This document shows positions 8,709 through 16,355 of a stretch of 64,000 nt of DNA, in pieces. Every line of letters starts with the position of its first letter. The stretch's first letter is position 1. Origin of the DNA: Planctomycetota bacterium (lineage in GTDB: Bacteria > Planctomycetota > Planctomycetia > Planctomycetales > Planctomycetaceae); assembly GCA_018242525.1 (NCBI GenBank), contig JAFEBS010000019.1, positions 124,001-188,000 on the forward strand. The letters run 5' to 3'. The notes beneath the pieces are model-generated. The model saw nothing but the letters and a program-made list of their open reading frames with translations, was not told where the DNA came from and made no database searches. A program made the position numbers and the translations under genes.

Positions 8709-8816
8709 TTTCGCAGCCCGTGGAAAAAGGGGTCTGACCCTCTCCGGGCATGCAATTGTCAAGGTGAATCCAATGCCCTCCAAAGGGTCAGACCCCTTTT
8801 TCCACGGGCTGCGAAA
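8709..8816. mobile_element. Family B inverted-repeat element, copy 1
   Basis: A 108-base element with perfect 33-base inverted arms (8709-8741 and 8784-8816). Each arm holds CAGCCCGTGGAAAAAGG and the core GGGGTCTGACCCT, around a 42-base loop. A second copy of the same length at 21575-21682 lies in the opposite orientation, and its loop is close to the reverse complement of this one, which shows common origin. It sits in the fliH-fliI gap just upstream of the fliI start. The core resembles that of family A (GGGGTCAGACCCC). No convincing target-site duplication was seen. Confidence 0.85.
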
Positions 8817-8840
8817 TAGTGTTGCATGAACCTGGGACAT

Positions 8841-8913
8841 TAGCCCGACGCGCGAGCGAGGGATTCGTCGATGCGTGTCCAACTTGCCGATCCCTCGCTC
8901 GCGCGTCGGGCTA
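8841..8913. repeat. Family C inverted repeat (perfect 24-base arms)
   Basis: Arms at 8841-8864 and 8890-8913 are perfect inverted copies: TAGCCCGACGCGCGAGCG then AGGGAT and its complement, with a 25-base loop. A solitary left-type half with one mismatch lies at 22549-22569. It occupies the rest of the fliH-fliI gap, only 24 bases from the family B element, so this junction has received two elements. As RNA it would form a very stable hairpin that could attenuate or protect the fli transcript. Confidence 0.85.
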
Positions 8914-8960
8914 GTGTTTTGAGGCTACCGCGATTCCGTCCCAACATTCTGCAACCCCAT

Positions 8961-9650
8961 TTAGTGGTCCATCAATTCATGAGCCAGTCGGTCCAGCATC
9001 GTTTCCACGCGGGCATCGATTTCGCCGTGAATGGTTTCGATCCGACATCCGCCGCGCGAGACCAGGCTGTCGGCGACCAGCGTGGAATCGGCGCAGGCCG
9101 TCAGGGATTCCACAACATGCGGTGCCTGATCACCCCAGGCGGCCAGGTCGTCCGGATGCAGATGGACGGTGACCCGGGGTTGCCCCGCCGCCAGGCGCAA
9201 TGCGTCGGCAATCATGCCCGAGGCCAGATCCGGTCGAGTCGCAATCTGGGACTTCACCAGCTTTTCGGCGATCGCCACCCCGACTCGCACGGCCGTCTGT
9301 TCCCAGCGAATCAGCCAGCGATCCCGTTCCGCCTGCAGGGCTTCGGCCGCGGCCTTCAGGGCCGGCAGTGCGGTTTGCAGTTGTTCCGTCCGTTGATGAC
9401 GGGCCAGTTCTGCCGCCTGTCGTTCGATCTCGGCGGCCGCTTCGCGAAGACCTTCGTCGCGTGCCGCGGCGCGCGTTTGTGCCATCAGCATGTCGACTTC
9501 CTGCCGGGCGGCCTCAAGCAAATCCGCGGCGGTTTGCCGGGCCTCGGCAATCACCTGGTCCGCCTCCTGGCGCAGGTCAACGAAGTTAAACGCCGGCCGG
9601 GCCGAGTGATCGCGGATCGACTGAGCTTTCACAATTCGAGCAACTGTCAT
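8961..9650 (-). CDS. fliH: Flagellar assembly protein FliH
   Basis: A 229-residue protein with the FliH/YscL layout: a variable N-terminus, a long Ala/Glu/Gln-rich helix (QTAADLLEAARQEVDMLMAQ onward) and a C-terminal domain like that of V/F-type ATPase peripheral stalks (VTVHLHPDDLAAWGD, then VSRGGCRIETIHGEIDARVE). FliH dimers bind the N-terminus of FliI, inhibit its ATPase and tether it to the export gate. ATG at 9650 gives the expected length, and the fliG stop codon is 22 bases upstream. Its 3' side is separated from fliI by 277 bases filled with two repeat elements. Confidence 0.88.
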   Translation of the reverse strand: MTVARIVKAQSIRDHSARPAFNFVDLRQEADQVIAEARQTAADLLEAARQEVDMLMAQTRAAARDEGLREAAAEIERQAAELARHQRTEQLQTALPALKAAAEALQAERDRWLIRWEQTAVRVGVAIAEKLVKSQIATRPDLASGMIADALRLAAGQPRVTVHLHPDDLAAWGDQAPHVVESLTACADSTLVADSLVSRGGCRIETIHGEIDARVETMLDRLAHELMDH

Positions 9651-9672
9651 GGCCCCCCCTGAATCACCCGTT

Positions 9673-10686
9673 TCAATTCACCGGCAGTGCGATCATCCCG
9701 GCATCTTCCAATCGCCGGATGCTGTCGGCAATTTGCTGGCGTACGGTCGTCATTTCGCTCAGACGGATCGGACCGAGCGAATCCATTTCGTCCCGCAGGG
9801 CCAGGGCCACGCGTTCGGAAAGACAACCCAGTACTTTCTGGCGGACAACCTCGGGACTGGCCTTCAGTGCCAGTGCCCACGGTCGGTCATCCGTTTCCTG
9901 CAGGATGATTCGCAGCGTGTCATCATCCAGTCTTAGCAGGTCATCGAACGAAAACAGCGTTTGCCGCAATTCGTCAGCCAGGTTGGAATCGTGCTCTTCC
10001 ATTGAGTCAAGGATCGAACGCGACGCGGCGCGCGATGTCTCACGCAGGACTGCCGCGACACGGGGAACTCCACCGGCCCGAACCCGTGGTCGACCCAGCC
10101 GGTCTTGCATCGCGGCGGCGATGTCAGACAGGATTTCCGCATCCGTGGGACCCAGCCGGGCGATCCGCTGCAGGACTTCCGCCTGACGATCTGGAGCCAG
10201 ACCGGCCAGGATCGCGGCGGAGAATGCGGGATTCAATTGAGCGGCGACAACGGCGATCGTTTGCGGTTGTTCGTCGTTCAGCAGTTGCAGCACGTCATCG
10301 GGATGCCGACCGTTCAGGAAGCCGAACGGACCACCGTCTGAATCGTCCGCGTCACTCCGAAGCGGCACAGTGTATGATGCTGGGGATTTAGCCGCCGGTG
10401 CCGGCTGGAAGTGGCGTGAAGACTCCAGCGGCGGAGAATCAATTTGCGGTCGAATGAGTGACTCGCGTGCCAGCTCGGCACGGCTTTTGAGCTTCGCTTT
10501 GAATTCGACCAGGATGCAACTGAGTTCTTCGGCGGCGGGATTGGCGGCATTCGCAATGGCCAGAGTTGCTCGTTCGACTTGATCTCGCGGCAGCAGCGCC
10601 AGGATTTGTGCGGCCAAATCCCTGTCGAGGCTGGTCAACAATACCGCAGCTTTCCGAGCACCGTTCATGCGTCGCTTTCCGTTCAT
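9673..10686 (-). CDS. fliG: Flagellar motor switch protein FliG
   Basis: A 337-residue C-ring rotor protein that couples MotA/MotB torque to the MS ring. The N-terminal domain begins NGARKAAVLLTSLDRDLAAQ, the middle domain has LLNDEQPQTIAVVAAQLNP (the HPQTIA-type ARM-M signature), and the C-terminal domain has FSFDDLLRLDDDTLRIIL and DEMDSLGPIRLSEM, matching FliG-C with its charged torque helix. Two starts are possible, 10686 and 10668; both follow the fliF stop at 10704 closely. The open frame extends into fliF to 10977, but that part is not FliG-like. Confidence 0.93.
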   Translation of the reverse strand: MNGKRRMNGARKAAVLLTSLDRDLAAQILALLPRDQVERATLAIANAANPAAEELSCILVEFKAKLKSRAELARESLIRPQIDSPPLESSRHFQPAPAAKSPASYTVPLRSDADDSDGGPFGFLNGRHPDDVLQLLNDEQPQTIAVVAAQLNPAFSAAILAGLAPDRQAEVLQRIARLGPTDAEILSDIAAAMQDRLGRPRVRAGGVPRVAAVLRETSRAASRSILDSMEEHDSNLADELRQTLFSFDDLLRLDDDTLRIILQETDDRPWALALKASPEVVRQKVLGCLSERVALALRDEMDSLGPIRLSEMTTVRQQIADSIRRLEDAGMIALPVN

Positions 10687-10703
10687 ACCGACAGGCAGGG
10701 TCG

Positions 10704-12245
10704 TCAGACTTCGGCCAGCCACTCGCTCAGGACGGCTGCGGAGTTGGCAGGGTCGGATTGAGCCAGGTTCAAGATTTCCTCTCGCAACGCCAGCATGGCT
10801 TGAGTCGGTTCCGGGGCGGGCGTTGACATCGGTTCTGGAGTTGGCCGGGCGAGATCTGCTGCTGAGTTCGATGGTCCGGACACGGAAGTTGTGCGCGTGG
10901 GCGAGCCGACACGGGACAACATCCACAGAGCCCAGACGACACACAGTCCCAACAGGCACGAACCGCCATGCTCCCACAGGAAGATGGTCAATTGATCCAG
11001 CGGTGTCAGCGTGGATTCCGTCGTGGGAACCGGCATCCGGTCAATGGTCGTCACTGAGACGGCATTGCGGGCGGAATCGATCGGGATCAGACTTCCCACG
11101 ATCCGTTCTACCTTCGTCAGGACTTCCTCTTCGATGGAATCCAGGTTGCGCCGAGTGCTGGATTCGACCTGCGTTCGGGCAACTTCGCGGTAATAGTCGC
11201 GCGGGATCGACACGCTGACCTGAACGGCCCGGGGCATCGCCGCCAGCAATTCCCGTTCAGAGACCTCGCGCGTGTAATTGGAGGGGCTTTGCTGAGGACC
11301 ACGAAAGCCCGCCTGGTGACGGATCGGTTCCCGTTCCTGGAATTCGATCTGCTGAACGCCGCCGGGTGGTTCGTCAGCGAAAGCGTCGTGCGACGAAACC
11401 TGCACCCGTTCCTGACGGGTGACCGACGATTTCAAATTGTCGAGATCCACATGAACCGCCACATTCACGTTGGGAATGAATGACAGTGCCTTCTGGATCT
11501 GCTGCTCGTACTGGCGGGTGAATTCGCGAACGCGTTGAATCAATCGACCGTCGAGTGGATCGTCGGTCTGTTCGCCGGAATACGCCTGGCCTTTGGCAAC
11601 ATCAAAGATGGTGACATCGGCCGGCGACAGATCCGGGACCATGCTCGCCACCGCCTGTCGCAACGAAGTCACCAGTCGCGACGAAACTTCGCGACCGGCA
11701 CGCGGCTTGACGGTCACGTTGGCCGTGACGCGGGACTTCTGACCAAACCCAACTCGTCGACCCGAATTGGCAACGGCCACACGGGCATCTTCGATATCAG
11801 GAACCGCCTTGATCATCCGCCGCAGTTCCTGCAGCAACAAGGCGTCCTTCATTTCCTGGCGATGCCGGTCCGTGCTGAACGGACCAAGCGATTCGAATTG
11901 CTTTAAGATTTGCGAGCCCAGATCGGGGGGGACCGCATCGAATTCCACGAGTGCGGCGTTGTACCGGTCCAGTTCCGCAGCGGGCGCCAGTAGTTGGCGA
12001 TCATCGCGTCGATAATTCAGGAGCCCGGCCTGATTCAACGCCTGCTCCGCAGCGGCCAGTTCATCGCTGGCAAACGTCTTCCCGAAAAGGACCGCCCGAT
12101 GATCGTACGGCCGATTAAAGACAACCAGCCAGCCAATGCCCGCCAATACCAACACCGGTACCGTCACGAAGGTCGCTCGTTGCAGCGGCGACATCGTGCG
12201 GAACAGCTCAAACAGCTGCCGGGTCATGCGGGGCAGGACGTCCAT
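10704..12245 (-). CDS. fliF: Flagellar MS-ring protein FliF
   Basis: A 513-residue inner-membrane protein that forms the MS ring. It has an N-terminal membrane helix (about 26-43, TVPVLVLAGIGWLVVF), RBM domains with RRMIKAVPDIEDARVAVA and SSRLVTSLRQAVASMVPDLS (YscJ/FliF signatures), a long periplasmic region, and a second helix near 430-450 (LLGLCVVWALWML) before a short cytoplasmic tail. The tail ends in LNLAQSDPANSAAVLSEWL, the conserved FliG-binding segment. It is the first gene of the visible fli operon. No fliE, flgB or flgC lies upstream, so the rod genes must be elsewhere. Confidence 0.95.
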   Translation of the reverse strand: MDVLPRMTRQLFELFRTMSPLQRATFVTVPVLVLAGIGWLVVFNRPYDHRAVLFGKTFASDELAAAEQALNQAGLLNYRRDDRQLLAPAAELDRYNAALVEFDAVPPDLGSQILKQFESLGPFSTDRHRQEMKDALLLQELRRMIKAVPDIEDARVAVANSGRRVGFGQKSRVTANVTVKPRAGREVSSRLVTSLRQAVASMVPDLSPADVTIFDVAKGQAYSGEQTDDPLDGRLIQRVREFTRQYEQQIQKALSFIPNVNVAVHVDLDNLKSSVTRQERVQVSSHDAFADEPPGGVQQIEFQEREPIRHQAGFRGPQQSPSNYTREVSERELLAAMPRAVQVSVSIPRDYYREVARTQVESSTRRNLDSIEEEVLTKVERIVGSLIPIDSARNAVSVTTIDRMPVPTTESTLTPLDQLTIFLWEHGGSCLLGLCVVWALWMLSRVGSPTRTTSVSGPSNSAADLARPTPEPMSTPAPEPTQAMLALREEILNLAQSDPANSAAVLSEWLAEV

Positions 12246-12441
12246 GTCTCAGCCAGAAGAAACGATTGAAGAAAAGCCAACCAGCGAAGTGGGTTATAGC
12301 TGGGTTTCGAGAATTGAGGCAATGCGAATCTGCAGAACGACATCCGGGAGGATTGCGTCGACAGCCCGGTCGATACCAAGCCCGTTTTGGACGGACGAGG
12401 CGTTCATTCGACGGGGAATCAGCCCTGAAACGCGATTCCCA

Positions 12442-13260
12442 TCAATCCCAAAGCGCCCGAATTCCGTAGAATGCCGTATCCTTGATCCGCCGGGCGAATT
12501 CTTTCAGCCAGCTGGTGCGGGGATCGGCACAGTAAGTCATGCTCAGCATGATCCGTAGATCGCCCTCGGCCGTGGGGTAGGCCCGATGCAGGACGCGAGC
12601 TCCCTCAAAGACAACCAGCGTGTTGGCGGAAGTATCCAGCGCTTGGTCGGTTCCATCCGGCAATCGGCGCATCAGGGTGCTTTGGGACAGCCCGCCGGAC
12701 GCAGCTTCGTTGGCCAGGGACAGCAGGACGGTAAAGTGGCGACCGCGGTAGAAATTGTGGTCGTAGTGCCAGTTGATGTGGTCCCCTTTTTCCTTGTAAC
12801 AGAGGATGGAAAGGGAACTCTGGTCTCCATCCGGGGTCGGGAACACGGGCATTCCCACCAGGCCCGCGATCCGCTGCTGGATTTCTGGCGAATGGTAGAA
12901 GCTCAGGCAACCTGGGGCATAGTGGTGGATTTTCTCATACGAAAGCGTGCGTCCCTTTTTATGGGTTGGAATGAAGCTGGGAGTCATCTGATCGATGCTG
13001 GCTTCGGCTTCACCGCGCAGCGACTGCAGGCACTGGGGACTCAGAAACCGATCGATACGGACGATGCCTTCGCGAGCGAATTCCGCCGCCAGAGTCTCGT
13101 CAGGATCTGCCACGATTGTCAGAGGATGATCGCGCAGCCAGTCGGCTCGATTGGAGGCAAGGGATGCAAGCGTGCGCCGTCGATATCGACGATGCCGAAC
13201 CAGCAGCACCAGCAACAAAAGACAGATCGCCATAATTGCGGCGACGGCCCAACGCCACAT
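12442..13260 (-). CDS. Membrane-anchored 2OG-Fe(II) oxygenase
   Basis: A 272-residue protein with an N-terminal hydrophobic helix (about 4-21, WAVAAIMAICLLLLVLLV) followed by an Arg-rich stretch, then a double-stranded beta-helix domain. The iron triad fits H165-x-D167 (NWHYDHNFY) and H225 (VLHRAYP), with R236 (DLRIML) placed to bind 2-oxoglutarate. Such prolyl-4-hydroxylase/PhyH-like enzymes hydroxylate proteins or small molecules; the substrate is unknown. I chose ATG at 13260 because it puts the helix at the very N-terminus; the frame stays open to 13338. No operon partner is evident. Confidence 0.78.
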   Translation of the reverse strand: MWRWAVAAIMAICLLLLVLLVRHRRYRRRTLASLASNRADWLRDHPLTIVADPDETLAAEFAREGIVRIDRFLSPQCLQSLRGEAEASIDQMTPSFIPTHKKGRTLSYEKIHHYAPGCLSFYHSPEIQQRIAGLVGMPVFPTPDGDQSSLSILCYKEKGDHINWHYDHNFYRGRHFTVLLSLANEAASGGLSQSTLMRRLPDGTDQALDTSANTLVVFEGARVLHRAYPTAEGDLRIMLSMTYCADPRTSWLKEFARRIKDTAFYGIRALWD

Positions 13261-13386
13261 GGAGCAGACTTTCTGTGTGGGAATTGAGACGATGTGAACC
13301 GATGCACTTATTTTTTGACCGGCCCGAATCGTCGTCAAGTATCCGGGAATGCCAAAATCAACGGGCCGTTGGCGAGAGATGATACG

Positions 13387-13962
13387 TCAGCGTCGGTCCC
13401 ATTTGGGCAGTTGAAACAAGTCACAGACAGGAAGTTCAAAGCCAGACAGGATGGGAGCCCCGTACAGAGTCTGAGTTTCCTTCAGCATGAGACCACGCGT
13501 GGGGGGATGAAACTGATGGACATGCCGGGTGACCGGATCCACCACCCAGACCGCCGGAACACCCCAATCCAGATACCCTTTCACCCGCTCGGACATGCCG
13601 TCCCGCCGGTCATTCGTCGACGCGACTTCAATGACCAGAACGGGAACCGTGTCAGTGACCAGCTTGTCAGATTCGCCGAATCGGTCAGGCGATCGAAAGC
13701 ACGAAATCGCCGGACAGCGGACCGTGGCCGGTTCGCGCTGCAAGATCAGCGGCAGTTCAAAACAGGCATAAACATCCGGTGACGACTGCAAAAATGCGGC
13801 CAGCGGCCGCGCCAGGTTGCGAACTACGTCGCCATGCACCTCGTCGGGCGGTTCCAGCCGGACCAGTCGCCCACCCATCAGTTCAATCCACCGGTCTCCT
13901 TCGGCCAATCGATCTTCGTACTGGTCGATCGTCAGTTGCGATGAGGAATTCGGTGAGGACAT
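13387..13962 (-). CDS. Uma2-family (DUF820) protein with altered first acidic motif
   Basis: A 191-residue protein of the Uma2 family, which has a PD-(D/E)xK nuclease-like fold. Visible family features are TIDQYEDRLAEGDRWIELMGG, HGDVVRNLARPLAAFL, VPVLVIEVAS and ERVKGYLDWGVPAVWVVDP. The Glu of IEVAS and the Lys of ERVKGY are in place, but where the family usually has RxPD this protein has RCPAIS, so the first acidic ligand is missing. Catalysis may therefore be impaired. ATG at 13962 is chosen; an upstream ATG at 14022 is less likely. The biological role of Uma2 proteins is unsettled. Confidence 0.8.
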   Translation of the reverse strand: MSSPNSSSQLTIDQYEDRLAEGDRWIELMGGRLVRLEPPDEVHGDVVRNLARPLAAFLQSSPDVYACFELPLILQREPATVRCPAISCFRSPDRFGESDKLVTDTVPVLVIEVASTNDRRDGMSERVKGYLDWGVPAVWVVDPVTRHVHQFHPPTRGLMLKETQTLYGAPILSGFELPVCDLFQLPKWDRR

Positions 13963-14215
13963 ATCAGAGAACCCTTGTCGAACGATCGGCCAATGTGGTG
14001 AGAGAACAGAACTGTGCATCACGCGGGCGAGATTGCAACTCTGGCAACACGGCCGATGATACCCGCATCAGTCCCGGACCGAAACGAGGAACCATCGATG
14101 TCATCCAGTCAATGACGGATCCGTGCGATGGTCAGGCGGCGCCAGCGATGTCAGAATACGTCGCCGCGGGGATTTCCCCCACAACACGACCTGCATACTG
14201 TGAGAACGTGACACC

Positions 14216-15058
14216 ATGAGTTTGTTCCAACGCAACGAGATCCTGAACCGCCTGCGGGCCAAGGTGGCTGCCGGCCAACCGATCATCGGGGGAGGTGCAG
14301 GGACGGGGCTTTCAGCCAAGCTGGAAGAGGCGGGTGGGATCGACCTGATTGTGATCTATAACTCGGGCCGCTTCCGCATGGGGGGCCGTGGCTCACTGGC
14401 GGGGATGATGCCGTATGGAGATGCGAATGCCATTGTCATGGACATGGCCCGCGAAGTTCTGCCCGTCGCCACCAAAACACCCGTTCTGGCGGGTGTCTGC
14501 GGGACCGATCCGTTTCGACTGATGCCGTTGTTTCTCAAGGAAGTTCAGGCGGCGGGCTTTTCCGGAGTCCAGAACTTTCCCACGGTCGGCCTCTTCGACG
14601 GCAACTTTCGAGTGAACCTGGAAGAAACGGGGATGGGTTACGGACTGGAAGTCGACATGATTCGACTGGCGGGTCAGATGGGCCTGCTGACCACTCCGTA
14701 CTGTTTCAATGACGACGAAGCGACCGCCATGGCCGGGGCGGGCGCGGATATCCTGATTCCGCACATGGGCCTGACCACCAAAGGGATGATCGGAGCTTCC
14801 ACCGCCGTCACGCTGGAGGAATCGGTTCGCCGCTGCCAGTCGATGCACGACGCCGCCAAACGGGTGAAGCCCGACATCCTGGTCCTGTGTCACGGCGGCC
14901 CGATTGCCGAACCCGAAGACGCGCAGTACATCCTGGACCACACGGAAGGGATCGTCGGCTTCTACGGTGCCAGTTCCATGGAACGCCTGCCGGTCGAACC
15001 CGCCATCATCGGCCGCATTCGTGAGTTCACCGGGATCAAGTTTCGAAACAGGGGATGA
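14216..15058 (+). CDS. Phosphoenolpyruvate hydrolase family TIM-barrel protein
   Basis: A 280-residue protein matching the PEP_hydrolase/TIM-barrel signal transduction family (Pfam PF09370 type). Conserved phrases include [49 protein letters not shown] and [16 protein letters not shown], spread over the full length as expected of one (beta/alpha)8 barrel. Family members occur alone or fused to Tm-1-like domains; the reaction in bacteria is not firmly established. ATG at 14216 follows directly on GTGACACC with a weak ribosome-binding site. It is convergent with the haem protein gene, 19 bases apart. Confidence 0.85.
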   Translation: MSLFQRNEILNRLRAKVAAGQPIIGGGAGTGLSAKLEEAGGIDLIVIYNSGRFRMGGRGSLAGMMPYGDANAIVMDMAREVLPVATKTPVLAGVCGTDPFRLMPLFLKEVQAAGFSGVQNFPTVGLFDGNFRVNLEETGMGYGLEVDMIRLAGQMGLLTTPYCFNDDEATAMAGAGADILIPHMGLTTKGMIGASTAVTLEESVRRCQSMHDAAKRVKPDILVLCHGGPIAEPEDAQYILDHTEGIVGFYGASSMERLPVEPAIIGRIREFTGIKFRNRG

Positions 15059-15077
15059 AACGCTAAGAGTGGGCCCT

Positions 15078-16205
15078 TCAAGCTCGTCTTCGTCGCGCGA
15101 CCAGAAGTAGTACCACGCCTGTGAGCATCAAAACGCCCCCATTCAACACGAACAACCAAAACCTGGATCTTCGAATTCCTTTCGTCCCTGGAACTGTGAG
15201 TCCGTCGGGGCCGATCAGCGTTTGCTCATTCAGGCGTGCGCCGTTTTCACACACTGTGTATACGACACCGTTCAACGCATCCGCCACTCGAGTTCCCGCA
15301 GGCAATTGAACAACCAGATCATCAGTGACTACGATTCCAGTACTCAACTTGGAAACCTTCGTTTCCCAGACGGTCACCTGCCCTGTGGCTATGGACTCGC
15401 TTGTCGAAGAAGCCCGAATCCATTCCTTCAAATTGCTTGGGAACCAGACCCCCTGAACCATTTTGGATTCTTCGACTTTGAATTCCTCGGTACGCCAGGA
15501 GACTTTTCCATCGCGACGCGGCTTCTTCCACGATGCGGTCCCTTCGATCGGTAGAAAACCCTTCAGCGGATCCAGAACCATCTTTCGAGTTCCCAGATGC
15601 TCTGGTTCACCCCAAGGTGGATTCCAGGGGATTTCCACATGCACCTGACCAAGATCGGAATGGCATTCAATGACCGCCGCATCGATATTCCGAACGACAT
15701 CACTGATCAGGTAATTTGCCATATCTTCGACGTCTGACGTGCCATCACGGGTATGTCCCAGTTGAACCGCATTGAAGTCAACGTTCAAAGCCTTATTCAG
15801 CCGGTTTTCAAGCGCGTTCTTGACCATCAGTCGTTGGTCGGCGGATGAAAGCGACTCGAACTCCTCGCTCCGAATCGAAAACGCAGGCGTCTCTTCATCG
15901 GCTATCTTACGGGGCAGCTTGTCTTCCGCCTTCTTCAATGCCGCCCTGATGGCGTCCTCATCCACAACATTCTTTTCGCCAAGAGCTTCTTTAACGGCCA
16001 TCCCATAGTCATTGTATTCATTGTATTTCGTAGTCCCTTCTCGGCGATGGCAGACCACGCATGAGTAATTGGCTCCCTCTTTGAGGTACATGTTCGTCCA
16101 TACCTTTTGATACCGTGGACGAGCCTCGACACTTCGAGTTTCCCCGACCAGAGCGATGGCGAACGTGCCGATCAAAGGTAAGAGCCATCCAGGATTTCGG
16201 CGCAT
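15078..16205 (-). CDS. Secreted c-type haem protein with C-terminal membrane anchor
   Basis: A 375-residue protein with a Sec signal (RRNPGWLLPLIGTFAIALVG) and a single haem c motif, CVVCH, at residues 49-53. A charged linker, a long beta-rich middle domain and a C-terminal hydrophobic helix (FWLFVLNGGVLMLTGVVLLL) ending in RRRR follow. It therefore sits on the outer face of the cytoplasmic membrane. Only one haem motif and no distal Met motif could be picked out, so redox function is inferred. It lies 150 bases downstream of the ResB-CcsA gene, whose product would attach its haem. ATG at 16205 has GGAG eight bases upstream; the open frame extends to 16292. Confidence 0.75.
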   Translation of the reverse strand: MRRNPGWLLPLIGTFAIALVGETRSVEARPRYQKVWTNMYLKEGANYSCVVCHRREGTTKYNEYNDYGMAVKEALGEKNVVDEDAIRAALKKAEDKLPRKIADEETPAFSIRSEEFESLSSADQRLMVKNALENRLNKALNVDFNAVQLGHTRDGTSDVEDMANYLISDVVRNIDAAVIECHSDLGQVHVEIPWNPPWGEPEHLGTRKMVLDPLKGFLPIEGTASWKKPRRDGKVSWRTEEFKVEESKMVQGVWFPSNLKEWIRASSTSESIATGQVTVWETKVSKLSTGIVVTDDLVVQLPAGTRVADALNGVVYTVCENGARLNEQTLIGPDGLTVPGTKGIRRSRFWLFVLNGGVLMLTGVVLLLVARRRRA

Positions 16206-16245
16206 GATCTGGGCTCCGCTACGAAAAGGCAAAGCGAAACAGACG

Positions 16246-16268
16246 AGCCCCAGCATATCGCCGGGGCT
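16246..16268 (-). terminator. Possible hairpin terminator after the ResB-CcsA gene
   Basis: AGCCCC (16246-16251) pairs with GGGGCT (16263-16268) across a short loop that itself can pair further. On the minus strand it is followed by a pyrimidine-rich but interrupted T stretch. It lies between the ResB-CcsA stop and the start of the haem protein gene, so it could separate their expression. Confidence 0.4.
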
Positions 16269-16355
16269 TGCTCGTTTCGATTCCAATTTCACGCAGCCGC
16301 GCCAAAAGCCGCCACCGGGTTACAGGTGGATCTTGTGCAAGTCATTCACGCACCA

